Below are positions 34,717 through 42,944 of a stretch of DNA of 64,000 bases, in pieces. Positions within the stretch are counted from its first letter, which is position 1. The number at the start of each line of letters is the position of its first letter. The notes below the pieces were generated by a model. It searched no databases. It saw only the letters and a list, made by a program, of their open reading frames with translations, and was not told where the DNA came from. The DNA comes from JAHRVQ01 sp047616645. Its GTDB lineage: Bacteria > Pseudomonadota > Gammaproteobacteria > Pseudomonadales > Azotimanducaceae. Location of the stretch: the NCBI GenBank assembly GCA_047616645.1, contig JBLHIH010000003.1, forward strand, positions 17,724 through 81,723, written 5' to 3'. The position numbers were made by a program, and so were the translations under genes.

Positions 34717-37700
34717 ATGAAGAACGAACTTTCAATTGATCATGTAGGCTACCTTGAAGACCTACACGAAATTCCAAAATACGTGCTCGGAAATGTTGTC
34801 CATGACCATGAAAAGCGTGGCTATTCATGTTGTTTTTGTGGAGTAGGTGATAGTGGATTTGTACAAACTGATATTAAGCCGATGGCAAACGAGCGTGTTA
34901 CGTCGGGTGCTAAAGGATCTCTGATAGTCAAAATCGCTTCCAAAGAACAAAAATTCTCGGTGTTTATTGGAGATGACTTAAGCTTGAAGTTAATGTGCGA
35001 TGATGTCGTTTTTGAAGACGGCGCTTTGCTAACAGGTAATTTGAGTCTTGATGGCACTACAAAAGTAGTGCGTGGAAAAGCAGAGCGATTCGAAAAACTA
35101 AATGAAAATTCCGGAATCCACCATATTGATTTGTTACAAAGTGGCGGAAGTAATAACGAGACAAAAATCATACAAAGTACACCTACGAAAGGGTGTATGA
35201 AATTAACTCTGTCAATGATGAGGCAAAAAACTGCTTATCCCATTCATGTCAGGCCGAGCTATTTGGATGTAACTACCGGTAAAAGAGTTGCCATTAGCTA
35301 TGCTGATGCCATTGATCGCTTTGCTGATATGCTGTTGCGGCATCGGGGTAAGTTAGGTCGCACCTTGATGTATGCCTGCGGCCAAATAGATTATTTTAGT
35401 ATCTTCGCTTCACAGGAAGTATTTCGTTTGTTAGGCGTTAGAAACCTCACGGGTAACGCAGAACATTGTTTGAATGCCGGTGCTGTGCATAATGAAATGT
35501 TGACAGGTCAAGAAGGGCCATTTCTTACCTTGGATCAAAGTGTAAAAGGCGAAAATCGTTTGTTTTTGATGAATGGTTGGAATGGCCATATTACCCATCC
35601 ACCTGCATTTCGATCAATTATTAAAAGAGAAAAACTCGATGCTTACATAATAGAAGTGATGGTGAGCGAGTCTGCTATAGAAATTGCAAAAAGGCTGGAT
35701 GCTAAAAATGTACTTTTGATCAAGCCGGCATCAGATCCCCATCTTGCCCTTGCCGTTGCACAGCAAATTTTTGTTAACTATCCCGATGCGATAAAACAAG
35801 CGTTCATTTCAAAGTTTTCCGATTTGGGGAGCTTTGAGAAATATAAAGAACTCGCTCTCGACCCACGATTTGATGCTAGCCGTACGGCTAATAGAATTGC
35901 AGCAGAAGAAAAATATGTTTCAAGAATAGAATCCGCTATTAAGTCAATAGCAAGAAAGCTTAGTCATCCAGATACTGTTCCAATAAACATACCCTCGGTA
36001 GGTTTGTCCCAAACAAGCGGTGTTGTTGCACATTGTCTGTGGGGCGACTTATTGGCCATGTTGGGAAAGTATGGACTTAACCCAGATGGTAGTGTTGCGG
36101 GTGGAACTTTAAGAATACCTGGTCAGATAAATGCTGAATCTGAAGTTCAAGGATTGTCTCGTAAATATTTCCTCGGCCGTATTCCAATGGATAAGGCTAA
36201 TGAGGTTGCTGGCAGAATGGGTCTTCCAGAAAACGCCTATCAAATGTGTGTTGAAGATACACCCAGAGCAGCGCTTGATTACTCGGACATGGTTGAAGAA
36301 AATGAACTCTTTGTCTATCTGGGGACGCAGTTTGAAGCCAATATGATGGAACGAAAACGTTGGCTGCAAAAATTGGAGCAAGACAAGGTTTCTATGGTCG
36401 TCATCGATCCGTTTCCTGATCCCTATAGCATAGCGCATGCTGAGTTAATTATTCCCTCTCCGCCTCATCCTGCAACCGCAAAACTCTACCAAAACGGAGA
36501 GTGGAAATTGTCCATGTCGGCGCCGCATAAAAAGGCACACGAGGAGAGTCGTTCCGATGCGACTATAATTTATGATGTTATGAGTCGGATAGGAGAGAAA
36601 TTAAAAAACGATGCGCAGTTGCAGGAGACGCATAAAGATCTTTATCAGCATGTTCAAAGCGGCTACTTAGAAGGGCGATTTTCACCATCAGGGCTAGAAC
36701 GCTTCGAGGGTGAGGTTAACCGTGAACAATTATGGGAGAGAATACAAGATTACCTTCATGGCGGTAGTGGACCTTTGTATTGCAGTTTTGATCATGCTGA
36801 TGGAAGACCCATTGAATGGCAAGAATTGATAGAGCAAGGATCTATTACCTATGGCGGTGTAGGTGAAAATCGATATGTGTTGGATTATGACAAGCCCTCA
36901 CCCTATTCGAATATATTCCGCGAGCCTTGCCAGTTTAAATTTTTCACGCCGGATGAGAAAGATTTGAGTTTTCCAGATGGGATTGTACTCAATACGGGCC
37001 GTTCTCCTCTTTCTCAAGATAAGAAGCTTATTCGTTATGCGACATCCACATTTAATGCTGGGAAATCGACGCCAATCGTTGATATGCCTGATGAGAATCC
37101 TATCCATTTATCTCCAAATTTGGCGTCGCGCTTAAATTTGAAGACAGGAGACTTGGCAAAAATAACAAATCGCCACCATGAAGACGAATTGATTCTGCCT
37201 GTTGAAGTTAATGACCGTGTAAAGGGTGACAGCCTTTATGTTAGTTTTCACAAATCGCGTGGCCAAATGGAGAGGGGGCAATACATCAATGATGTCAGCT
37301 CTAGGTTAGGTCGATGTCAATATTCTGCACAAACCTCTGTGAAGGCTAGCGAAGTCTATTTGGAGAAAGCCCAAAGTTCAGCGCCGGATACGCGACTACT
37401 CGACCCAACGGGCGATCTTCCAGTTTGGGATGGAGAAAATACTCAGTTATACGTCACAGATATTATTGAAGAAACACATGATGTATTTACCTTTCGATTT
37501 CAGGGCGATCCACTTTGCCGTTTTGAATATAAGCCTGGTCAATACTGTACATTTATACTAAATATAGATGGAAAGCGCGTCCTGCGCTCCTACACAATAT
37601 CATCAACACCTACACGACCGTTTATATTAGAAGTAACTGTAAAGAGAGTGCCTGGTGGGCTAGTTTCCAATTGGTTGCCGGACAATTTGACAATCGGTGA

Positions 37701-38448
37701 TCGGATAAAAATAGCCGGTCCAAAGGGGAAATTCTGTTTAGAGCCAGGTGGTATTGCCAAAAAAATATTATTTCTTGGTGCTGGTAGTGGTGTCACTCCG
37801 ATGATGTCTATGAGCCGGTGGTTAAGTGATATCTCCGCTAATGTAGATATGAAATTTTTCAATTCTGTTCGAGGTCCAAATGACATTATTTTCGAAAAAG
37901 AGATTGAGTTTCTAACAACGCGATTCCGTACATTCTCACCAGTCATGATTACAAGCTCCAGAGAGACTGAGCAATGGGATGGTTATAAAGGTCGCGTGAA
38001 TAAAGATATGTTAATGTCACTCGCGCCAGATCTATTTGAACGCACTATTTACATATGTGGTCCCGAAGGTTTCATGAATTCGGCGAAGGAGATGATCATT
38101 GAGCTTGGCTTTGATCAGTCAAATTTACATCTTGAGAGTTTTGGTGGTGCACGAAGTAGCGCCGGATCAGAGGAGGCGGCATCAGGAGATATTGCTATTG
38201 ATTTTGCGAAGACGGGAAAAGTTACCACTACTAATGGTGAAATGACTATCCTTGATTTTGCAGAAGCTAATGAAATAGAGGTGGACTATTCTTGTCGCTC
38301 GGGTAGTTGTGGTGAGTGCAAAATGAAATTGATTAAAGGCAAGGTGCGATCTGAAACCGATGAAGGACTGACAGAGGAAGAAAAGCAGGCAGGCTATTTC
38401 CTTAGTTGCGTTTCACACCCTACTGAAAGCTCGAGTTTTGATGCGTAG
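34717..38448 (+). CDS. Molybdopterin oxidoreductase fused to Hcr-type FAD/NAD(P)H reductase and [2Fe-2S] ferredoxin
   Basis: A 1243-residue cytoplasmic protein with no Tat signal. The N-terminus has C38-C-F-C41-G-V-G-D45, aligning with the CxxCxxxC cluster site of assimilatory nitrate reductase/formate dehydrogenase-type enzymes but with Asp at the third ligand; TPTKGC160MK is the probable fourth. About 100 unusual residues lie between. NAEHC251LNAG may supply the Mo ligand. The bis-MGD-type body continues to about 900, including a C-terminal dinucleotide domain with NTGRSPLSQD. Residues about 910-1140 are a ferredoxin reductase-like module: R957-S-Y-T (FAD), GAGSGVTPMMSM and CGPEGFM (NAD(P)H). 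Residues about 1155-1243 are a plant-type ferredoxin: C1193-x4-C1198-x2-C1201-x29-C1231. It may be a self-sufficient NAD(P)H-driven oxyanion reductase. The substrate is inferred from the neighbouring transporter. Confidence 0.88.
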   Translation: MKNELSIDHVGYLEDLHEIPKYVLGNVVHDHEKRGYSCCFCGVGDSGFVQTDIKPMANERVTSGAKGSLIVKIASKEQKFSVFIGDDLSLKLMCDDVVFEDGALLTGNLSLDGTTKVVRGKAERFEKLNENSGIHHIDLLQSGGSNNETKIIQSTPTKGCMKLTLSMMRQKTAYPIHVRPSYLDVTTGKRVAISYADAIDRFADMLLRHRGKLGRTLMYACGQIDYFSIFASQEVFRLLGVRNLTGNAEHCLNAGAVHNEMLTGQEGPFLTLDQSVKGENRLFLMNGWNGHITHPPAFRSIIKREKLDAYIIEVMVSESAIEIAKRLDAKNVLLIKPASDPHLALAVAQQIFVNYPDAIKQAFISKFSDLGSFEKYKELALDPRFDASRTANRIAAEEKYVSRIESAIKSIARKLSHPDTVPINIPSVGLSQTSGVVAHCLWGDLLAMLGKYGLNPDGSVAGGTLRIPGQINAESEVQGLSRKYFLGRIPMDKANEVAGRMGLPENAYQMCVEDTPRAALDYSDMVEENELFVYLGTQFEANMMERKRWLQKLEQDKVSMVVIDPFPDPYSIAHAELIIPSPPHPATAKLYQNGEWKLSMSAPHKKAHEESRSDATIIYDVMSRIGEKLKNDAQLQETHKDLYQHVQSGYLEGRFSPSGLERFEGEVNREQLWERIQDYLHGGSGPLYCSFDHADGRPIEWQELIEQGSITYGGVGENRYVLDYDKPSPYSNIFREPCQFKFFTPDEKDLSFPDGIVLNTGRSPLSQDKKLIRYATSTFNAGKSTPIVDMPDENPIHLSPNLASRLNLKTGDLAKITNRHHEDELILPVEVNDRVKGDSLYVSFHKSRGQMERGQYINDVSSRLGRCQYSAQTSVKASEVYLEKAQSSAPDTRLLDPTGDLPVWDGENTQLYVTDIIEETHDVFTFRFQGDPLCRFEYKPGQYCTFILNIDGKRVLRSYTISSTPTRPFILEVTVKRVPGGLVSNWLPDNLTIGDRIKIAGPKGKFCLEPGGIAKKILFLGAGSGVTPMMSMSRWLSDISANVDMKFFNSVRGPNDIIFEKEIEFLTTRFRTFSPVMITSSRETEQWDGYKGRVNKDMLMSLAPDLFERTIYICGPEGFMNSAKEMIIELGFDQSNLHLESFGGARSSAGSEEAASGDIAIDFAKTGKVTTTNGEMTILDFAEANEIEVDYSCRSGSCGECKMKLIKGKVRSETDEGLTEEEKQAGYFLSCVSHPTESSSFDA

Positions 38449-38511
38449 CTCGTGAATAAGTAGCTCGTGAATAAGTAGCTCGTGAATAAGTAGCTCGTGA
38501 ATAAGAAGCTA
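38445..38511. repeat. 15-bp tandem repeat, four exact units, between convergent stops
   Basis: GTAGCTCGTGAATAA repeats at 38445, 38460, 38475 and 38490, followed by the imperfect GAAGCTA to 38511. The first unit contains the TAG stop of the molybdoenzyme gene, and the last partial unit contains the stop of the convergent marR gene. The repeat therefore multiplies TAG and TGA stops in several frames. Confidence 0.97.
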
Positions 38512-38970
38512 ACGATAACGATATTCGTCGAGATACTTTCTGACCTTCTTTATCGCTTTAACTTGTTTTTTAATGTCCGAGGCAGGAAAGGTTTGGGCGA
38601 ATTCTTCAAGTAAGGGCGAGATTCCCTCTATGGCTGAATCTCTTACGTCACGTCCTTTTTTTGTCAATTTTACGATTTTGCTTCTTCCGCTATTTGGGTC
38701 TGGTGTAATTGAAATTAATTTTTTATCGTGTAATTTCTTGAGTGTATTTGTCATGGCGCCTTTAGTGACTTGAAATGCAGTTGATAATCTCCCGGGCGTT
38801 GCCACATTATCGACACGGATGAACCAATTTAGCACTGAAAATTGAGAAGTGGTTAAGCCAGCGGGTAGCTTTTGTTCGAGTATGCCATTGCTCAGTTGGG
38901 ATATGATATTCAATTCGTTGAAGTATGAGAACAGTACTTCAATATCTCTCCTCTGATTTTCTTTTGTCAT
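38509..38970 (-). CDS. MarR family transcriptional regulator
   Basis: A 153-residue regulator. QFSVLNWFIRVDNVATPGRL, TKGAMTNTLKKLHDKKLISI and the wing DPNSGRSKIVKLTKKGRDV are clear MarR features. Transcribed divergently from the small anchored protein gene at 39137, across a 166-bp region rich in inverted repeats. It more likely regulates that gene, the SDR and possibly the P450 than the molybdoenzyme unit, with which it is convergent. Confidence 0.92.
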   Translation of the reverse strand: MTKENQRRDIEVLFSYFNELNIISQLSNGILEQKLPAGLTTSQFSVLNWFIRVDNVATPGRLSTAFQVTKGAMTNTLKKLHDKKLISITPDPNSGRSKIVKLTKKGRDVRDSAIEGISPLLEEFAQTFPASDIKKQVKAIKKVRKYLDEYRYR

Positions 38971-39044
38971 ATACTTTTCTCAATGGTCACTTCAGTTTTC
39001 GTCACTTCGGTATGCGCAGTTACAAATTGAATAGTTACCGTTGT

Positions 39045-39074
39045 CTATCTCTTTAGATAGTTTACAATTAAACT
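39045..39074. promoter_or_regulatory. Paired inverted repeats in the marR / 39137 intergenic region
   Basis: CTATCT-CTTT-AGATAG (39045-39060) and AGTTTA-CAAT-TAAACT (39059-39074) are two overlapping perfect 6-bp inverted repeats, and TTTAGATATAAACTA follows at about 39076-39090. This is typical of a divergent MarR operator/promoter region. Confidence 0.5.
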
Positions 39075-39136
39075 GTTTAGATATAAACTATTATGTATTA
39101 CGTAAAAGCTTTAATCAATTACTTGGAGAAATATCT

Positions 39137-39547
39137 ATGAAAATTATTTATTGGCTTGTCGGGTCTGTTCTTGGCGTCATCGTTCTATTCTTCGTACTTC
39201 AGACAGCGGCATCTGAAAGAGTGGAAGTGGTTGAATTGCATACAATAGATGCGAAAGGTGATTCTGTTACGACGCGATTGTGGGTTATGGATCATGAGGG
39301 GATGCAGTATTTAAGAGTGGGGGGCGACGGTTCGGGTTGGTTTGCAAGAATACAGGCCAATAAAACAATTCAACTCACACGTGGGGATGCTACAAAGACT
39401 TATGAATCAAAAACGCGCCCAGATAAGAGTGAGTTGATAAATATGTTGATGCAGGATAAGTATACCTGGGGAGATGATTTTTTTGCCACCATGTTTGGTG
39501 GACGGGAAGGGTCAATTCCAATTGAGCTGCATGAAGTGCCGGGATAG
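39137..39547 (+). CDS. Membrane-anchored protein resembling the F420-dependent nitroreductase/DUF385 fold
   Basis: A 136-residue protein from ATG 39137, preceded by GGAGAAA. An N-terminal TM anchor (IIYWLVGSVLGVIVLFFVL) is followed by VVELHTIDAKGDSVTTRLWV, YLRVGGDGSGWFARIQANK and a tail with ELHEVPG. The order (H-T-x-D/G-x-K-G, T-x-L-W, G-W-x-x-x-I-x-A-N) recalls the split-barrel DUF385/Ddn family. F420 use is not established in this organism and the match is fold-level only. Adjacent to marR (divergent) and an SDR (110 bp downstream). Confidence 0.6.
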   Translation: MKIIYWLVGSVLGVIVLFFVLQTAASERVEVVELHTIDAKGDSVTTRLWVMDHEGMQYLRVGGDGSGWFARIQANKTIQLTRGDATKTYESKTRPDKSELINMLMQDKYTWGDDFFATMFGGREGSIPIELHEVPG

Positions 39548-39589
39548 TATGCAGACTGTAGTAGACTGCTAGTTATCTCTTAACTCCTG

Positions 39590-39620
39590 TTGACAGTAAA
39601 ATTTGTAATGTTGTTAGATA
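39590..39620 (+). promoter_or_regulatory. Possible sigma-70 promoter for the SDR gene
   Basis: A perfect -35 TTGACA at 39590-39595 with a weak -10 (TAGATA, 39615-39620, 19-bp spacer). An AAGGAAAG ribosome site follows before ATG 39657. Confidence 0.35.
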
Positions 39621-39656
39621 GAGAATAAATTTTTAACATAAAAAAGGAAAGTAGAC

Positions 39657-40421
39657 ATGCAAATAGAAAACAACAAGGCAATTTTCGTTGGTGGTGCATC
39701 AGGTATGTGTCGTGCAACAGCAATAAGATTTGCTAATAAAGGCGGTCAGCTTGCCATATTAGATCTAGAAAATTCTGATGGCAAAAAAATTGCCGAAGAT
39801 CTTGGTGGTAAATTCTACCCCTGCAATGTGATGGATTTTGATGGAATGGCCTCCGTTATAGATGAAGCTGTGGCAGATATGGGTGATTTGCAGTTTATGG
39901 TGAATACTGCTGGTGGTGGCTTGGCGCAGAAGACGGTCAAGCGTGATGGGACTAGACATTCTTTGGATGATTTTAGAAGAGTAATTGATCTTAACTTAAT
40001 CGCCTCGTTTAACATCAACTCAATAGCGGCAGAGCATATGGCAAAAAACGAGCCTAATGATATTGGTGAAAGGGGCGTGATGATAAATACAGCTTCCATA
40101 GCTGCCTTTGAAGGACAAATTGGTCAGGTAGCCTATTCAGCAGCCAAAGGTGCTATTACTGCCATGACACTAACAATGGCTCGCGATCTTGGTTCTTTAG
40201 GTATCCGATGTATGACAATAGCCCCAAGCCTATTTGATACGGGATTGACTGCTGGGATTCCAGACGAAGGTGCGCTGCAACTTACAAAAGACGCGGCTTT
40301 CCCGCGGCGAATGGGTCAGCCAGATGAGTTCGCTGTAATGGCAATATCGATTTTTGAATGTGCAATGATGAATGGATCTACTATTCGAGTAGATGGTGGG
40401 CAACGATTCGCACCCCGTTAA
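39657..40421 (+). CDS. Short-chain dehydrogenase/reductase (HSD10-like)
   Basis: A 254-residue SDR with a good ribosome site (AAGGAAAG). The cofactor motif is GGASGMCRATA, so G-x-x-x-G-x-C replaces the last Gly of the usual T-G-x-x-x-G-x-G. LAILDLEN carries the Asp that prefers NAD. The catalytic set is N (NLIASFNINS), S (NTASIAAFEGQIGQ) and Y-x-x-x-K (YSAAKGA). The segment FEGQIGQVAYSAAKGAI resembles type-10 hydroxysteroid/3-hydroxyacyl-CoA dehydrogenases. It is followed by a convergent P450 gene, possibly part of lipid or terpenoid oxidation. Confidence 0.92.
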   Translation: MQIENNKAIFVGGASGMCRATAIRFANKGGQLAILDLENSDGKKIAEDLGGKFYPCNVMDFDGMASVIDEAVADMGDLQFMVNTAGGGLAQKTVKRDGTRHSLDDFRRVIDLNLIASFNINSIAAEHMAKNEPNDIGERGVMINTASIAAFEGQIGQVAYSAAKGAITAMTLTMARDLGSLGIRCMTIAPSLFDTGLTAGIPDEGALQLTKDAAFPRRMGQPDEFAVMAISIFECAMMNGSTIRVDGGQRFAPR

Positions 40422-40429
40422 AACGGGTG
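40411..40429. terminator. Stem-loop at the SDR stop codon
   Basis: CCCGTT (40414-40419), AA, AACGGG (40422-40427), flanked by CAC/GTG, form a compact hairpin overlapping the SDR TAA. No T-run follows; it lies between convergent genes, so a bidirectional termination role is possible. Confidence 0.35.
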
Positions 40430-40445
40430 GGAGATGGGCCCTATG

Positions 40446-41798
40446 CTAGTCTCGAATTGTAACAGGTAGATCCGTTATACCATGTACGAAGCTGGAGTTT
40501 AGCAGTGTTGGGTCGCCGGTCACTTCTACTTTAGAGAATCGTGAATTAATTTCTTCCCACATGACGCGAAGTTGCATTTCTGCAAGGCGGTTACCAACGC
40601 AACGATGTAGTCCATAGCCAAAAGAGGTATGGGTTCGAGGATTGGCGCGGTCTATAATAAATTTGTTTGCGTCTTGGATATAGTCTTCATCTCTGTTGCC
40701 AGAAATGTACCACATGGCGACGCGATCACCTTTCTTGATGTGTTTGCCATTAAGCTCTGTGTCATGGAGGGCTGTTCTTGCCATATGGGCAAGGGGTGTT
40801 TGCCAACGAATAATTTCTGGAACCATTTTTGGAATCAATCCAGGGTTTTGTAATAGCTTTTCATATTGGTCTGGGTTTTGGTTTAGTGCGAGTACGCCTC
40901 CTGAGATGGAATTTCTTGTAGTGTCATTACCGCCAACGATGAGTAGCATAATGTTGCCGAGGAGTTCTTGAGGTGACATATTATTGGTAGACGGGTCATG
41001 CGCTAACATTGATATTAGATCAAACTTTGCGGGCTCTTTTTTTCGTGCTTCATAATATTCAGTGAAGTAGGCCAGACATTCGAATAATACATTAAAGCCC
41101 TCTTCTGGATTCTCGAAAACTTCTGGATCAGAAAGATTTTGAACCGTGTCTGACCAATACACCAATTTCAGCCTGTCTTCTTGTGGGACATCAAAGAGTG
41201 TTGCTAACATCTGTCCAGTCAATTCAACGGAAACATGTTTTACCCAATTGAATTCTTCGTTTCGTGGTAAATCGTCTAATATGAGTCCGATTCGTTGACG
41301 AATAATAGGTTCCAACTCTGCGAGGTTTCTGGGGATAAACATGGGGGTGACAACTTTTCGTTGGGCATCATGCTTGGGTGGATCTTGTTGGATGAACATG
41401 GGGAGGGCAAATGGGTCGTCATCTTCTCTGGGGACTGCGCCAAGGAGGATGCCGCCTAGCCTTTGTTGTGATGAAAAAACATCGTGGCTTTTATCGACTT
41501 GCATGATGTCCTCATACTTGGTGACCGACCAGTGGGGGCCAACGATACTGTCTTCGTGATAGTGCACTGGATCTTCTTTTCTCAGTCGTGCGAAATGATC
41601 CCATACGGTATCATTTGCGAATAAAGCAGGATGAGCTGGGTCTAAATCATCCAGAGGAATATCATTCACATCGAAGAAGGGATCAATGGCAAAGGCATCA
41701 GCAACTTCCTTATTTGAAATGCTTAGATCACCACCTTGCATACGCTTGCTTAATTCATGCCGCTTGTCGCCGTTTGTTTCCCTATACTGAACGCTCAT
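40446..41798 (-). CDS. Cytochrome P450
   Basis: A 450-residue soluble P450. I helix LIVGGNDTTRNSISGG (G-G-N-D-T-T), K-helix E-I-I-R, heme loop FGYGLHRCVGNRLAE with the thiolate ligand C400. An N-terminal extension of about 40 residues precedes DIPLDDLDPAHPALFAND. The R-L-A-E-M-Q-L-R continuation resembles the bacterial CYP families that hydroxylate terpenoids, fatty acids or steroids. The redox partner is not adjacent. It is 138 bp downstream of an aldo/keto reductase on the same strand and differs clearly from the P450 at 14615. Confidence 0.95.
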   Translation of the reverse strand: MSVQYRETNGDKRHELSKRMQGGDLSISNKEVADAFAIDPFFDVNDIPLDDLDPAHPALFANDTVWDHFARLRKEDPVHYHEDSIVGPHWSVTKYEDIMQVDKSHDVFSSQQRLGGILLGAVPREDDDPFALPMFIQQDPPKHDAQRKVVTPMFIPRNLAELEPIIRQRIGLILDDLPRNEEFNWVKHVSVELTGQMLATLFDVPQEDRLKLVYWSDTVQNLSDPEVFENPEEGFNVLFECLAYFTEYYEARKKEPAKFDLISMLAHDPSTNNMSPQELLGNIMLLIVGGNDTTRNSISGGVLALNQNPDQYEKLLQNPGLIPKMVPEIIRWQTPLAHMARTALHDTELNGKHIKKGDRVAMWYISGNRDEDYIQDANKFIIDRANPRTHTSFGYGLHRCVGNRLAEMQLRVMWEEINSRFSKVEVTGDPTLLNSSFVHGITDLPVTIRD

Positions 41799-41833
41799 GA
41801 CGGTTGCTCCCGTTAATTATGCTTATAATTCGA

Positions 41834-41897
41834 TTCATCTAACCATTTAACTATTTAACCATCTAACTATCCATAATCAATAGATCAATAGATCAAT
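41834..41897. repeat. Degenerate short repeats in the P450 leader
   Basis: A run of related A+T-rich units (AACCATTTAACTATTTAACC then ATCTAACTATCC, 41837-41872), followed by AATAGATC twice (41879-41894). It looks like repeated slippage in the 5' region of the P450 gene; it could also carry operator half-sites. Confidence 0.55.
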
Positions 41898-41936
41898 TCT
41901 AGGTCCGGAATGCCAATTTTATTGGACATTTGTCTT

Positions 41937-42944
41937 TCAACGATATCCTTCTACAACCGCTTGTCTAGGCAATGACCACCATGCTGCTTCACATGCAGCA
42001 TTGAGTTCATCATCAAATTTTACATCCAAAGCTGCCACGTTCGCATCAAGTTGATCTGCTTTACTCGCGCCAATAATGGCGGAAGTAATCCCTTTTTGCT
42101 TTAGTACCCACGCGACGGCGACAGAAACCATGTTTAGATGTTTCTCCTGGACGATGTTTTTTAGTGTTTCAACAGCCGAAAATTGGCTGTCATGCCAGTA
42201 TCTTGCCTGATACCTGTCTGCTGCTGTGCCTAAGGTAAATCTTGTGCCACGCTCGGGTGACTGTCCAGGTTTATATTTGCCAGATAGAAACCCTCCAGCG
42301 AGGGGATTGTAAACAAGCACCCCAAGCCCTTCATGGTTTGCAAGCGGTAATAATTCTGTTTCGATTTCTCTATATAACAAATTGTAGCGAGGTTGGACTG
42401 AGGCATATCCTGTCATTCCCATTTGGCTTGCAACTTTCACAGCTTCTCCAAGGCGCCAAGCTGGGTAATTTGAACACCCCAGGTACCGTACTTTCCCATC
42501 TCGCACCAAGTCGTCAAAAGCACGGAGAGTTTCGGCAATAGGTGTGTCGGTATCAAAACCATGTGATTGATAGAGATCGATATAGTCAGTTTGTAGTCGC
42601 CGAAGACTTTGCTCAACGGACTGGATAATGTGTTGGCGGGATAAACCTCTGTTATTGGGGCGAGCGCTGGTAGGTGCAAAACACTTGGTGGCAATAATTA
42701 ACTTCTCCCTATTACCTCGGGCTTTCATCCATCGACCTATAATAGCTTCGGTCTCACCAATCGTTTGCTTTGTGCCTCCAAGAGGATAAGCATCAGCGGT
42801 ATCCAGAAATGAGAGTCTATGGGATAAGGCTTTATCCAAGATCCTCATGGATTCTTCTTCGTCAACCTGTAATCCGAAAGTCATTGTCCCTAAGCACAAA
42901 ACAGGCACTTCTAGTCCGTGTTTTCCTAATCTTCTGTAGTCCAT
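41937..42944 (-). CDS. Aldo/keto reductase
   Basis: A 335-residue NADPH-dependent (beta/alpha)8 oxidoreductase. MDYRRLGKHGLEVPVLCLGT opens it; the catalytic Asp and Tyr lie in FLDTADAYPLGG, Lys in LIIATKCFAP, and His in IDLYQSHGFD (S-H instead of the usual Q-x-H). The C-terminal cofactor helix is ITSAIIGASKADQLDANV. It belongs to the Tas/YajO/general-stress subgroup. Substrate unknown; possibly coupled with the P450 downstream on the same strand. Confidence 0.92.
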   Translation of the reverse strand: MDYRRLGKHGLEVPVLCLGTMTFGLQVDEEESMRILDKALSHRLSFLDTADAYPLGGTKQTIGETEAIIGRWMKARGNREKLIIATKCFAPTSARPNNRGLSRQHIIQSVEQSLRRLQTDYIDLYQSHGFDTDTPIAETLRAFDDLVRDGKVRYLGCSNYPAWRLGEAVKVASQMGMTGYASVQPRYNLLYREIETELLPLANHEGLGVLVYNPLAGGFLSGKYKPGQSPERGTRFTLGTAADRYQARYWHDSQFSAVETLKNIVQEKHLNMVSVAVAWVLKQKGITSAIIGASKADQLDANVAALDVKFDDELNAACEAAWWSLPRQAVVEGYR

